Below are positions 16,735-25,123 of a DNA stretch of 64,000 nucleotides, in pieces. Under the pieces are notes generated by a model. It ran no database searches. It had not been told where the DNA came from and saw nothing but the letters and a program-made list of their open reading frames with translations. The stretch covers positions 44,856 to 108,855 of the forward strand of contig JAQUBZ010000005.1 of the NCBI GenBank assembly GCA_028686425.1. The letters are read 5' to 3'. Position 1 is the first letter of the stretch, and every line of letters begins with the position of its first letter. This DNA comes from Bacteroidales bacterium (GTDB lineage: Bacteria > Bacteroidota > Bacteroidia > Bacteroidales > UBA932). A program made the translations under genes and the position numbers.

Positions 16735-18521
16735 TTAAAAGGATGACAAAATACTCTATTATCGCCTTTCAACCCGAATTGATGACGTTTCTCGACAAGT
16801 TGCAAGAGCTTGGTGTAATGGATATTACGAGAAAATCAACCGCTTTTGACGATATGTCGAGAGCTAAGATTGAATTTTCGAAGAATGAAAAGGAGACCAT
16901 CAAAAAGTTAAAATACTTTATTGAAAAGAATAAGGATGTTGAAGCTCCAAAGCTCACCATAAGCGATGGAGTCAACCTGACTGACATGGTCAATCAGTTA
17001 TTTACGGATTTGACGGCATCTCAAACCAAACTTGCCTCTCTTATCAGAGAGAAGGAAGAGGCTTTTCCATGGGGTGAATTTGAACCGTCGGATGTGGAAA
17101 GAATACACAACATAGGTCTTCATGCCCACTTCTATCAGGTTTCCGAAAAGAGGTACAATCCTGAATGGGAGTCTCAATATCCTATTCAGATATTGAACAG
17201 GCAGAACGGGCATTACTATTTTGCAGTAATATCTCAAGCCGATGAGCCGTTTTCATTTCCTGTTGCCGAATCTAAATTTCCTGACCAGCCGGCTTCTGAA
17301 ATACTTAAAGGTATCGAGCTTCTTTCGGCCAAAATATCGTCCGTCACCAGACAATTGATTGGGATGAAAGATTATATCCCTGAAATGGAGAAGAAGTATA
17401 ATCATGATACTCAGGAACTTGACAAATATTTTGCATACTCGAGTTCTGCAAGTGAAGCCGAAAATACGCTTTCTCTGCTTGAAGGATTTGCCCCATCGGA
17501 CAATGATGCAGAGGTTAAACAATTTCTCGACGACACGGACGACATAGTATATATCAGCGAGGCGGCAAAAAGTGAAGACAACCCTCCTATCAAGCTGAAG
17601 AACAACTGGTTTTCCAAATTGTTCGAGCCGATTGGGAATCTGTATATACTTCCGACGTACGATGAACTTGACCTCACCCCGTATTTTGCTCCATTCTACA
17701 TGCTGTTTTTCGGTTTGTGCCTTGGCGACATGGGATATGGAATAGTATTGTTGATAGCCGGATTGATTATGACACTCAAAGTTCCTTCGATGAAAGAGTA
17801 CGGCAAGCTTGTCATAGTGCTCGGAATAGGTACGATGATAATGCCGATATTGAATGGTACATTTTTCGGAACGAAGATATATGACGTATTCAATATGCCG
17901 GACAATATCAAAGGGATGTTCTTCAATGATATACAGATGTTCTGGTTTGCCATTATTTTTGGAGTGTTCCAAATAGTGGTTGCAAGATTGATTTCGGCTG
18001 TCTATCAGATGAAACGCAAGGGATGGCAGCACGGAATGAGCAATATCGGATGGTGTCTGATTCTGATATGGATATCACTTTTATATGCAGGCTCACAATC
18101 GGGCAAAGAACTTGCTCCGGCATGGATGGGATACGCCTTCGGCTGTGGAGGCCTTATTCTTGTCCTGTTCTTCTCCAAGACGGAAGGAAATATTTTTAAG
18201 AGATTTTTGGGAGGTATCGCTTCATTATACGACATTACCGGATTTTTCGGAGACATATTGTCTTACATCCGATTGTTCGGACTTGGGGCTGCCGGAGGAT
18301 GTCTCGGTATGGTAATCAATGCCATGTCTTTGGCACTGAAGGGTATTCCTTACGCAGGATGGTTCCTCTGTATATTTCTGCTGATTGTCGGTCACATATT
18401 TGTGATGCTGCTTTCTGCATTGGGCGCCTTTGTACACCCTATGCGTCTGACATTTGTCGAATTTTATAAGAACGCCGGATTTACAGGCGGCGGAAAAGAA
18501 TATAGACCATTGAAAAAATAA
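16731..18521 (+). CDS. ntpI: V-type ATPase membrane subunit I
   Basis: 596 residues. The cytoplasmic N-terminal half (about 1-310) contains coiled coils. The C-terminal half has about seven to eight membrane helices. The sequence TYDELDLTPYFAPFYMLFFGLCLGDMGYGIVLL marks the family, and the stator arginine is expected in LSYIRLFGLGAAGGCLGMVIN. The tail ALGAFVHPMRLTFVEFYKNAGFTGGG is also typical of subunit a/I. It forms the ion half-channels against the K ring. ntpK follows after 31 bases. Confidence 0.95.
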   Translation: MIKRMTKYSIIAFQPELMTFLDKLQELGVMDITRKSTAFDDMSRAKIEFSKNEKETIKKLKYFIEKNKDVEAPKLTISDGVNLTDMVNQLFTDLTASQTKLASLIREKEEAFPWGEFEPSDVERIHNIGLHAHFYQVSEKRYNPEWESQYPIQILNRQNGHYYFAVISQADEPFSFPVAESKFPDQPASEILKGIELLSAKISSVTRQLIGMKDYIPEMEKKYNHDTQELDKYFAYSSSASEAENTLSLLEGFAPSDNDAEVKQFLDDTDDIVYISEAAKSEDNPPIKLKNNWFSKLFEPIGNLYILPTYDELDLTPYFAPFYMLFFGLCLGDMGYGIVLLIAGLIMTLKVPSMKEYGKLVIVLGIGTMIMPILNGTFFGTKIYDVFNMPDNIKGMFFNDIQMFWFAIIFGVFQIVVARLISAVYQMKRKGWQHGMSNIGWCLILIWISLLYAGSQSGKELAPAWMGYAFGCGGLILVLFFSKTEGNIFKRFLGGIASLYDITGFFGDILSYIRLFGLGAAGGCLGMVINAMSLALKGIPYAGWFLCIFLLIVGHIFVMLLSALGAFVHPMRLTFVEFYKNAGFTGGGKEYRPLKK

Positions 18522-18552
18522 ACGAAATAATAAACATTTAAATTTAATAATT

Positions 18553-19011
18553 ATGACTTTCACATTACCTCTAATAATTGCATACGCTTGTATGGCAATT
18601 ATGCTTACCCTGACATGTACGGGTAGCGCAATCGGAGTTACCATTGCCGGAAATACCTGTATCGGTGCTTTGAAAAAGAATCCTGATATATATGGTAAAT
18701 CCATGATTCTTTGCGCATTGCCTTCTACACAGGGATTGTACGGATTTGCAGGCTTCTTCTTCATGCTTAACGCCATAAAGGGGCTGAACTTTGAAATTTC
18801 TCTCGGACAAAGTCTTGCAATGGCCTGTGCTGCTGTAGCTTTGGGATTTGTAGGTTACTATTCGGCCGTCAAACAGGCCAAACTTATAGCAAACGGTATT
18901 ACAGAAATGGGTAACGGACAGGATGTATTCTCAAAGACAATGATTTTGGCAGTATTTCCTGAGCTTTATGCTATTTTGGCTTTTGCAGCAACATTCCTTG
19001 CTCTTCCGTAG
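18553..19011 (+). CDS. ntpK: V-type ATPase ring subunit K, sodium-type site
   Basis: 152 residues with four transmembrane helices, a fused pair of hairpins. The ion-site residues of the sodium-binding Enterococcus hirae NtpK are all matched: Leu56, Thr59 and Gln60 in LPSTQGLYGF, Gln108 in SAVKQAKLI, and the carboxylate Glu137 in FPELYAIL. By comparison with NtpK the ring should carry Na+, although this is inference from residues. It is the last gene of the operon and is followed by a strong hairpin terminator at 19067-19109. Confidence 0.92.
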   Translation: MTFTLPLIIAYACMAIMLTLTCTGSAIGVTIAGNTCIGALKKNPDIYGKSMILCALPSTQGLYGFAGFFFMLNAIKGLNFEISLGQSLAMACAAVALGFVGYYSAVKQAKLIANGITEMGNGQDVFSKTMILAVFPELYAILAFAATFLALP

Positions 19012-19066
19012 TGTATTCTACCCTGTCATGGGAAAGGTTCACGTACATCTAACTTGACGTGTTCTG

Positions 19067-19109
19067 AAAAATACACCGTTGTTTCAATATGAGATAACGG
19101 TGTATTTTT
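19067..19109 (+). terminator. Terminator of the V-type ATPase operon
   Basis: AAAAATACACCGTT (19067-19080) and AACGGTGTATTTTT (19096-19109) form a 14-bp stem with a T-rich end. The 55 bases between the ntpK stop and the stem show nothing else. Confidence 0.85.
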
Positions 19110-19111
19110 AT

Positions 19112-19119
19112 TATATTTG
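19112..19119 (+). promoter_or_regulatory. -7 box before mscS
   Basis: TATATTTG followed by C, directly after the operon terminator and 12 bases before the ATG at 19132. The transcript leader would be only a few bases long if that ATG is used. No good -33 box at the usual distance. Confidence 0.45.
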
Positions 19120-19131
19120 CAAAAAAATTGT

Positions 19132-20058
19132 ATGCTTCCATTTCTTCAAATACAAAAGATTGACAGCTTGTTACGCGACACGACAACACTATCGGTGGAA
19201 AACATCTCCGATAAAATCAATTCTTTATCTACAATGTCCTCTTCCGAACTATTTACAACACTGATAGGTGATTTTATCAAATTCGGTCTTAAAGTGTTGG
19301 CCGCACTTATTGTCTATGCAATAGGTGCATGGGTTATCAGGCGAATAAAGAGGGGAATGATGAAACTTTTTGAAAGAAAAGGGACAGAGGCATCTCTCGC
19401 CGGATTTCTCAGTAGTTTTGTACATATCACATTAGTTATTATTCTGATTGTCATCGTTGTAGGCACATTGGGGATAAACACCTCTTCATTTGCAGCCATA
19501 TTGGCTTCAGGAGGTTTGGCAATAGGTATGGCAATGAGCGGTACTCTCCAAAATTTTGCAGGGGGAATCATGATATTGGCTTTCAAACCATTCAAAGTAG
19601 GAGATTACATTGAAGCTCAGGGATATACAGGTAATGTTCAATCTATTTCCATAACTTCCACCAAGCTCACGACTGATGACAACAAGTTGGTAGTCATTCC
19701 CAATGGAGCACTATCAAATGGAAGTTTGAACAACTATTCGGCGACAGGGGTACGTCGGGTAGAGTGGAAAATAAGCATTTCATACGGAGATGATGTATCT
19801 CAGGCGCGTAGCCTTATTTTGGAGCTATTTTCCAAAGATCAGCGTATTCTGAACGAACCTGCCTCTCCGGCAGTTGTTCTCGGACAATTGGCGGACAGTT
19901 CTATCATCATATACATAAGAGCATGGACTGATGTAAGTGAGTACTGGTCAGTGTATTATTATTATAACGAGGTATTATACAATGAATTGCCCAAGCACGG
20001 ATTCAGCTTTCCATTTCCTCAAGTCACTATTTCAGGCACAATTGCAGAAAATCGCTAA
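19132..20058 (+). CDS. mscS: Small-conductance mechanosensitive channel, MscS family
   Basis: 308 residues from the ATG at 19132. Three transmembrane segments lie at roughly residues 45-145. The third holds the pore-lining Gly/Ala-rich helix (SSFAAILASGGLAIGMAMSG, then TLQNFAGGIMIL). The MscS beta domain follows (FKPFKVGDYIEAQGYTGNVQSI, VVIPNGALSNG), then the alpha/beta C-terminal domain. It opens under membrane tension to release solutes on osmotic downshift. A TTG five codons upstream (19117) lies inside the promoter box and is unlikely as a start; the ATG at 19234 is another possibility. Confidence 0.92.
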   Translation: MLPFLQIQKIDSLLRDTTTLSVENISDKINSLSTMSSSELFTTLIGDFIKFGLKVLAALIVYAIGAWVIRRIKRGMMKLFERKGTEASLAGFLSSFVHITLVIILIVIVVGTLGINTSSFAAILASGGLAIGMAMSGTLQNFAGGIMILAFKPFKVGDYIEAQGYTGNVQSISITSTKLTTDDNKLVVIPNGALSNGSLNNYSATGVRRVEWKISISYGDDVSQARSLILELFSKDQRILNEPASPAVVLGQLADSSIIIYIRAWTDVSEYWSVYYYYNEVLYNELPKHGFSFPFPQVTISGTIAENR

Positions 20059-21159
20059 CTACTTTACCCTCCATGGTGCTTCATCGTAAAGAAGATACTT
20101 CTTTGCCTTGCGAATCCATTTTTGTTCTTCAGTCTTGATGTATTCCTTAGTCTCTTCCCATTCAATCCGGCCTGAAACATAATTATATAGTACATCATCA
20201 TCGAGCATAAATTCTAATCCTTCAAACTTAAATTGAGGACAAGTATCTCTCACAAAGCGAATTAATCTAAGAGCATGATTCAATGCATGATATGTAACTC
20301 CGGGAATAAACATCAGCTGAAACCCGAAACATATTTGATCCTTATATAGTCCGTAGGCGGGAACAAATCTATCCCATCTTATGTAAAGATTTTCGTTGGA
20401 TATAGGATTGCGAGGATCATTCCAATTATCATATCCGTTCGACAGGTTATAATCAAACAATGATTCCATATAAGGTGCCCCAAAACGCTCAAACGGTCGT
20501 GTGGTCCCATGTCCGTAACTTACATTGGTTCCTCGCCACAGACATTGCCCGCTGTAAAAATGAGACGTGAACAATCCTGCAAAGTCGGTAAAAGGGGGAA
20601 TAGTCCATGACAGCAAATCTTTATTCACCTTTTCGGCTGTCGCAGAAATTATGTGAAGCGGAAACTTACAGTTCAATTCCGAATAAAACATATTGGAAAT
20701 CTCCCCTAAAGTCAAACCGTGTCTGTGAGGAAGTCCATTGCTTCCCATTGTCCCTTCCACCTGCCTTCCTGCAGGATTCAATCGGTCAAGTATATATACG
20801 GAAATTTGTATATCGTGTTGTTTGATTGTATTGAAAAGGGAATAGACTGTATTTATAAAATTACCATATCTTGAGCCAACATCCTGCAACTCAATCACTA
20901 AAGCATCTCTGTCGGAAAGGCTTTCGACAGAGATAGCGGTATCAATCTCCTCTATCTCTATATTTTCGGCGATTTTACCATATAAGGAGTGTTCAGGCAT
21001 AAATACCTTGACCAGATTATTGCGTCTGGTAAGGGTTTCAAAAAGGTATTCTCCATATTCTGGGTGCCATGCAACCTGGTTACATAACATGGCTATTTTG
21101 CCGCTGCGTAACACCAAATCGGGCTGTTCCATAAAGGAACTCGTTCTAAATGAAAACAT
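20059..21159 (-). CDS. DUF1343 / NamZ-like exo-N-acetylmuramidase (GH171)
   Basis: 366 residues. Conserved DUF1343 segments are GKIAMLCNQVAW, VFMPEHSLYGKI, IELQDVGSRYGNFINTVYSLF, YILDRLNPAGRQVEGTM and LTLGEISNMF, all in family order. The Bacillus and Tannerella members (NamZ) cut terminal MurNAc from peptidoglycan fragments. The N terminus ([15 protein letters not shown]) has no signal peptide and the domain begins by about residue 15, so a cytoplasmic enzyme is suggested. That is unlike secreted NamZ. It overlaps mtgA by one base and is the last gene of glmM-mtgA-namZ. Confidence 0.85.
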   Translation of the reverse strand: MFSFRTSSFMEQPDLVLRSGKIAMLCNQVAWHPEYGEYLFETLTRRNNLVKVFMPEHSLYGKIAENIEIEEIDTAISVESLSDRDALVIELQDVGSRYGNFINTVYSLFNTIKQHDIQISVYILDRLNPAGRQVEGTMGSNGLPHRHGLTLGEISNMFYSELNCKFPLHIISATAEKVNKDLLSWTIPPFTDFAGLFTSHFYSGQCLWRGTNVSYGHGTTRPFERFGAPYMESLFDYNLSNGYDNWNDPRNPISNENLYIRWDRFVPAYGLYKDQICFGFQLMFIPGVTYHALNHALRLIRFVRDTCPQFKFEGLEFMLDDDVLYNYVSGRIEWEETKEYIKTEEQKWIRKAKKYLLYDEAPWRVK

Positions 21160-21875
21160 TACTTTTTCTCGTTTTTAGGTTTCTCTCCTCTGAAATCAAC
21201 AGGGCCAATCATTCTCATCAAGTAAGATATTCTCGATTGCCTCCCTAAAATGTAAGAAGAGGGACGTTCTACATGAAATCTTATGGGATTGGGAAGTACA
21301 GCGGCAATCATGGCACACTGATTCCATGAAAGTTTGGCTGCCGTTGTGTTAAACTTGTGTTTTGCAACGGCTTGCGCTCCATATATTCCTTTCCCCATCT
21401 CTATTGAATTGAGATAAACTTCCATGATTCTCTCTTTCCCCCATATAATCTCTATCAAAAATGTGAAGTAAACCTCAAATCCTTTCCTTATCATTGTGCG
21501 GCTCGGCCACAAAAATACATTTTTTGCCGTCTGCTGCGAAATTGTACTTGCCCCGCGTTTATGTTTGCGGGTTTCATTCTCCTTGATTGCCTTCTTCAAC
21601 TCCTTAATGTCAAACCCGTTGTGTGTCATAAAAAGGTTATCCTCCGAAGCAATGACAGCCTGTGGCAGATATTTGGAAATTTTCTCAAGCGGAACCCATC
21701 TGTGATGCAGTATCATCTTTTCACCTGCCACCAGCTGCTCTCCACACCTTATAACCATCAGCGGAGTAACATAAACCGGCAGGAACTTATATATCAACGT
21801 CGTACAAATGGTTGACGCAAAGAAAAACACCACCAATATCAGAAACCACTTTTTAATGAATTTCCAAACCTTCAT
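21159..21875 (-). CDS. mtgA: Monofunctional peptidoglycan glycosyltransferase
   Basis: 238 residues. One N-terminal membrane helix ([20 protein letters not shown]) is followed by a single GT51 domain and no penicillin-binding domain. Catalytic-region motifs are seen: the Glu of [32 protein letters not shown], and [22 protein letters not shown]. It polymerises lipid II into glycan strands at the outer face of the inner membrane. It starts 9 bases after glmM, and its stop overlaps the namZ start as TAATG. Confidence 0.95.
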   Translation of the reverse strand: MKVWKFIKKWFLILVVFFFASTICTTLIYKFLPVYVTPLMVIRCGEQLVAGEKMILHHRWVPLEKISKYLPQAVIASEDNLFMTHNGFDIKELKKAIKENETRKHKRGASTISQQTAKNVFLWPSRTMIRKGFEVYFTFLIEIIWGKERIMEVYLNSIEMGKGIYGAQAVAKHKFNTTAAKLSWNQCAMIAAVLPNPIRFHVERPSSYILGRQSRISYLMRMIGPVDFRGEKPKNEKK

Positions 21876-21884
21876 TTCAAGTCT

Positions 21885-23264
21885 CTATTTGACTAAATTA
21901 ATCACTTCCTTAGCCAATGAATCGGCAGCTGCCTCCGTCGGGGCCTCGGCATATATCCTTATAATCGGTTCTGTATTGGACTTGCGAAGAACAAACCATT
22001 TTTTCTCACTGTCAAAATCGACTCTCAATCCATCGATAGTGGTAATTCTCTCTTTTGAGTAGTGCATAGTGACAGTGGCAAGCATTTGGTCAACCTTTGA
22101 AGGATCGGTTATGTCAATCCTGTTCTTTGATACAAAATAATCAGGATATGTGGCTCGCAGCTGAGTTGCCGAGAGTTTCTTGTGAGCCATATTGCTTAGA
22201 AACAGAGCAACACCTATAAGAGCGTCTCTTCCATAATGAAGATCCGGCACTATCACTCCTCCGTTTCCTTCCCCTCCTATCACAGCTCCTACTTTCTGCA
22301 TCATAGTCGAAGCGTTAACTTCACCTACGGCACATGAATAGTAGGTGCATCCATGAGACTCGGTCACATCCTTCAAAGCTCTTGAAGAAGAAATATTTGA
22401 AACTGTCGGGCCTTTCTTTTGAGAAAGAACGTAATCGGCAACCGCCACAAGGGTATATTCCTCTCCGAAAGGAGTACCGTTTTCAGAGATAAAGGCAAGA
22501 CGGTCAACATCGGGATCTACAGATACTCCGAGATCTGCTTTTTGCTTTACAACTTCCCCGCTCAATCCTACAAGATTGGCAGGAAGAGGCTCGGGATTAT
22601 GTGCAAAATTGCCATTCGGCTCACCGTTAATGGTGATACATTCAACTCCGAGAGCGTCAAAAAGCTTAGGCATCACTATCCCGCCGACAGAGTTGATGGA
22701 ATCAAGTACCACTTTGAAACCGGCTCTGTATATGGCTTCTACGTCAACCAGAGGATAATTCAATACGGCATCTATATGAGCCTGAGTAAAATCTCTGCTT
22801 TCAACCCTGCCTATTTTTTCGACATCAAGATATTCAAAATCCTCATTGTCAGCTATTCTCAAAAGGTCATCTCCCTCTTGGGCAGTGAGAAATTCCCCTT
22901 TTTCATTGAGCAGTTTCAAGGCATTCCATTGTTTTGGATTATGTGAAGCGGTGAGGATGATTCCACCATCGGCTTTCTCAAAAATTACGGCCATTTCGGT
23001 GGTCGGAGTTGATGCAAGTCCTGCATTTACAACATCAATACCGCAGGAACACAAGGTCCCGCAGACAATCGAATCGACCATAGAGCCTGAAATACGGGCA
23101 TCACGTCCGACAACGACTTTGTATTTAGTTTTATTTGGATTTTTTCTTTTTAGCTGCTGAGCATAAGCTGAAGTAAATTTGACAATATCAATAGGGGTCA
23201 GAGCATCTCCGACTTGACCTCCGATTGTTCCTCTTATCCCCGAAATGGATTTTATCAGTGTCAT
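21885..23264 (-). CDS. glmM: Phosphoglucosamine mutase
   Basis: 459 residues, four-domain phosphohexomutase. The phosphoserine loop is LTASHNPKQWNALKLL, the metal-binding loop DPDVDRLAFI, the sugar-specificity loop GGEGNGGVIVPDLHYGRD, and the C-terminal phosphate site RKSNTEPIIRIYAEA. The start MTLIKSISGIRGTIGG is that of Bacteroidota GlmM. It makes glucosamine-1-phosphate for UDP-GlcNAc. A phosphomannomutase activity cannot be excluded from sequence, but the operon with a peptidoglycan polymerase and a muramidase favours GlmM. Confidence 0.88.
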   Translation of the reverse strand: MTLIKSISGIRGTIGGQVGDALTPIDIVKFTSAYAQQLKRKNPNKTKYKVVVGRDARISGSMVDSIVCGTLCSCGIDVVNAGLASTPTTEMAVIFEKADGGIILTASHNPKQWNALKLLNEKGEFLTAQEGDDLLRIADNEDFEYLDVEKIGRVESRDFTQAHIDAVLNYPLVDVEAIYRAGFKVVLDSINSVGGIVMPKLFDALGVECITINGEPNGNFAHNPEPLPANLVGLSGEVVKQKADLGVSVDPDVDRLAFISENGTPFGEEYTLVAVADYVLSQKKGPTVSNISSSRALKDVTESHGCTYYSCAVGEVNASTMMQKVGAVIGGEGNGGVIVPDLHYGRDALIGVALFLSNMAHKKLSATQLRATYPDYFVSKNRIDITDPSKVDQMLATVTMHYSKERITTIDGLRVDFDSEKKWFVLRKSNTEPIIRIYAEAPTEAAADSLAKEVINLVK

Positions 23265-23292
23265 GATATTTTTGTTTAATTGATTTGAGGCG

Positions 23293-23300
23293 CAAAGTTA
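23293..23300 (-). promoter_or_regulatory. -7 box of the glmM operon
   Basis: The minus strand reads TAACTTTG followed by C, 29 bases before the glmM start. It is divergent from the rpmE2 promoter. The -33 box is not clear. Confidence 0.45.
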
Positions 23301-23322
23301 CAAAACAATAATGACAATTTAT

Positions 23323-23353
23323 TTTGTCTTTATGATAATTATTCCTACTTTTG
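23323..23353 (+). promoter_or_regulatory. Promoter of rpmE2
   Basis: TTTG (23323-23326), 19 bases, then TACTTTTG (23346-23353) and C: the best match to the Bacteroidota consensus in the window, as expected for a strongly expressed ribosomal gene. The ATG is at 23391. Confidence 0.75.
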
Positions 23354-23390
23354 CAGCCCGAAATAGAATTACTAATTAAAAGATAAACAA

Positions 23391-23636
23391 ATGAAAAAAG
23401 GTATTCATCCCGAAACCTACCGTCTTGTAGCTTTCAAGGATATGTCAAATGACCATGTATTCATCACCCGTTCATGCGTTAATACACGTGAGACCATTGA
23501 TGTTGACGGAGTTGAATTTCCGGTGGTAAAAGTCGAAATTTCCAACACTTCTCACCCATTCTATACAGGTAAGATGAAGCTTGTCGATACAGCCGGTCGT
23601 GTTGATAAATTCTACAGCAGATACAAGAAAAAATAA
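23391..23636 (+). CDS. rpmE2: 50S ribosomal protein L31 type B
   Basis: 81 residues starting MKKGIHPETYRLVAFKDMSN and ending FYSRYKKK. It lacks the four zinc-binding cysteines of classical L31, having only one Cys (RSCVNTRE), so it is the zinc-free type B form. A 16-bp perfect palindrome overlaps the stop codon and a terminator follows. It is transcribed alone or with the TIGR02757 gene. Confidence 0.96.
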   Translation: MKKGIHPETYRLVAFKDMSNDHVFITRSCVNTRETIDVDGVEFPVVKVEISNTSHPFYTGKMKLVDTAGRVDKFYSRYKKK

Positions 23637-23650
23637 GCACTCGAGTGCTT
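23635..23650. repeat. 16-bp perfect palindrome at the rpmE2 stop
   Basis: AAGCACTCGAGTGCTT overlaps the last two bases of the TAA stop. A second short palindrome AGCTATAGCT (23653-23662) follows. It may be an mRNA 3' stem or a protein site; nothing decides this. Confidence 0.6.
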
Positions 23651-23677
23651 TAAGCTATAGCTCGAAAGAGCATTACA

Positions 23678-23715
23678 AAAGCCATTTTTCCGAAAGAAAG
23701 GTGGCTTTGATTTTA
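23678..23715 (+). terminator. Terminator after rpmE2
   Basis: AAAGCCA (23678-23684) pairs with TGGCTTT (23702-23708), followed by GATTTT. It lies 23 bases before the TIGR02757 start. Confidence 0.65.
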
Positions 23716-23737
23716 ATATCGTTTAAAAACTGTTTCA

Positions 23738-24439
23738 ATGGAGAATATACTTACCAAATACGCTCTTGAATACAACAACAAAAAGTATTTCGAGAAAGAT
23801 CCCATAATATTTCCCACACATTTCGCACAGTTGTACAAAGAGGGTAAAGCCTCACTTCAGGATGTAGAGATAGCCGGGATTCTGGCAGCGCATCTGGCAT
23901 GGGGAAGGCGGGATATGATAGTCAGGGATTGCAACAGACTTTTTGAAGAGATGAAGTGGCAACCTCTTGAATATGTCATAAACGGCAATTACAAATGTGA
24001 TGACTGTTCACTTCATCGTACCATCAAATGGAGTGAATTTGCAACGATTTGCGCCAATCTTAAAGCATTTTATAAAAACAGGGATAGCAATTTCTCTCTT
24101 GAAAGTCTTACTCCCGATCGGATAAGAACAGAGATATTCTCCCAAAAAAGCAATCCCGGGGCTGCCAACAAAAAAATTCACATGTTCCGCAGGTGGATGG
24201 TCAGAAATGACGGAATTGTAGATCTCGGTTTGTGGAAAAACATTTCGCCTGCCGAACTTATCATTCCGCTTGATGTCCATGTCCATAGAATTGCAAAAGA
24301 GATGGGAATCACCTCCCGCAATTCGTCGGATTTGTCCACGGCTATGGAAATAACGGAATATCTGAAAGTTATATTTCCGGAAGATCCTTGCAAAGGAGAC
24401 TTTGCGCTATTCGGATATGGAGTGAGCAGAAACAAATGA
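23738..24439 (+). CDS. TIGR02757 (DUF2400) family protein
   Basis: 233 residues. Family segments are YNNKKYFEKDPIIFPTHF, EIAGILAAHLAWGRRDMI, KKIHMFRRWMVRNDGIVDLGLW and IIPLDVHVHRIAKEMGI. The latter part resembles the helix-hairpin-helix DNA glycosylase fold, and some relatives in archaea are annotated as such. The function of TIGR02757 is not established. It is a near-universal single-copy gene in Bacteroidota. It stands between rpmE2 and the zeta-like kinase with separate signals on both sides. Confidence 0.85.
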   Translation: MENILTKYALEYNNKKYFEKDPIIFPTHFAQLYKEGKASLQDVEIAGILAAHLAWGRRDMIVRDCNRLFEEMKWQPLEYVINGNYKCDDCSLHRTIKWSEFATICANLKAFYKNRDSNFSLESLTPDRIRTEIFSQKSNPGAANKKIHMFRRWMVRNDGIVDLGLWKNISPAELIIPLDVHVHRIAKEMGITSRNSSDLSTAMEITEYLKVIFPEDPCKGDFALFGYGVSRNK

Positions 24440-24505
24440 ACACCGTAATCATAAATTGTTGATAAAATTACGAAGGATTTACATCTTAATTAAAAAATTA
24501 TTAAC

Positions 24506-24513
24506 TATATTTG
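24506..24513 (+). promoter_or_regulatory. -7 box before the zeta-like kinase
   Basis: TATATTTG followed by C, 19 bases before the ATG at 24533. It suggests that the kinase and the small ORF have their own promoter. -33 box not clear. Confidence 0.5.
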
Positions 24514-24532
24514 CTTCCGATTGAGTGAAAGT

Positions 24533-25123
24533 ATGCCTAAACTATTTATAATATCGGGCTGCAACGGAGCAGGAAAGACGACAGCCTCTTACACGATTTT
24601 ACCTGATATGTTTAATTGTGAGGAGTTTGTAAATGCCGATGAAATAGCAAAGGGACTTTCGCCATTCAATCCTGAACTTGCAGCCATAAGGGCCAGCAGG
24701 CTGATGATGGACAGGATTAACGAGTTGATTGAAAAGGGAGAAGATTTCGGAGTGGAGACCACGTTGGCAACACGTACTCTTGTAAAGGTGATAGTTGATG
24801 CACAAAATCGAGGTTACGTTGTCACACTTGTTTACTTTTGGTTGAAACTTCCCCAACTTGCAGTTGAAAGAGTCAGGCTCAGAGTTGCTTCAGGTGGACA
24901 CAACGTCCCCGAAAAGACGATTTTGAGAAGATATGACGTTGGAATAGAACATCTCTTCCGTTTGTATTTGCCCGTTTGTGACTATTGGATACTCATAGAC
25001 AATTCCAATACACCGAGCAATATCATTGCGGAAGGGGGAAGATGCATTGTTACTAAAATACATAATAAAACCGTTTATAACCTACTAATTAATTATGAGC
25101 GAACTAGAGACGAGAGAACTTAG
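24533..25123 (+). CDS. Zeta-toxin-like P-loop kinase
   Basis: 196 residues from the ATG at 24533; a TTG four codons earlier is also in frame. Walker A is SGCNGAGKTT at residues 8-17. The zeta-type segment FVNADEIAKGLSPFNPE is followed by FGVETTLATRT, and a basic stretch RVRLRVASGGHNVPEKTILRRY resembles the lid region. Zeta toxins phosphorylate UDP-N-acetylglucosamine; many chromosomal relatives of this size have no proven toxicity. The last 29 bases overlap a 51-codon ORF in another frame, suggesting a coupled pair. Toxin activity is not shown by sequence. Confidence 0.82.
   Translation: MPKLFIISGCNGAGKTTASYTILPDMFNCEEFVNADEIAKGLSPFNPELAAIRASRLMMDRINELIEKGEDFGVETTLATRTLVKVIVDAQNRGYVVTLVYFWLKLPQLAVERVRLRVASGGHNVPEKTILRRYDVGIEHLFRLYLPVCDYWILIDNSNTPSNIIAEGGRCIVTKIHNKTVYNLLINYERTRDERT

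Noticed and set aside
17253..18032. Minus-strand ORF of 259 codons opposite ntpI
   Set aside because: It lies wholly inside the clear subunit I gene, has no family features and its composition (many Tyr, His, Arg) is that of an antisense shadow.
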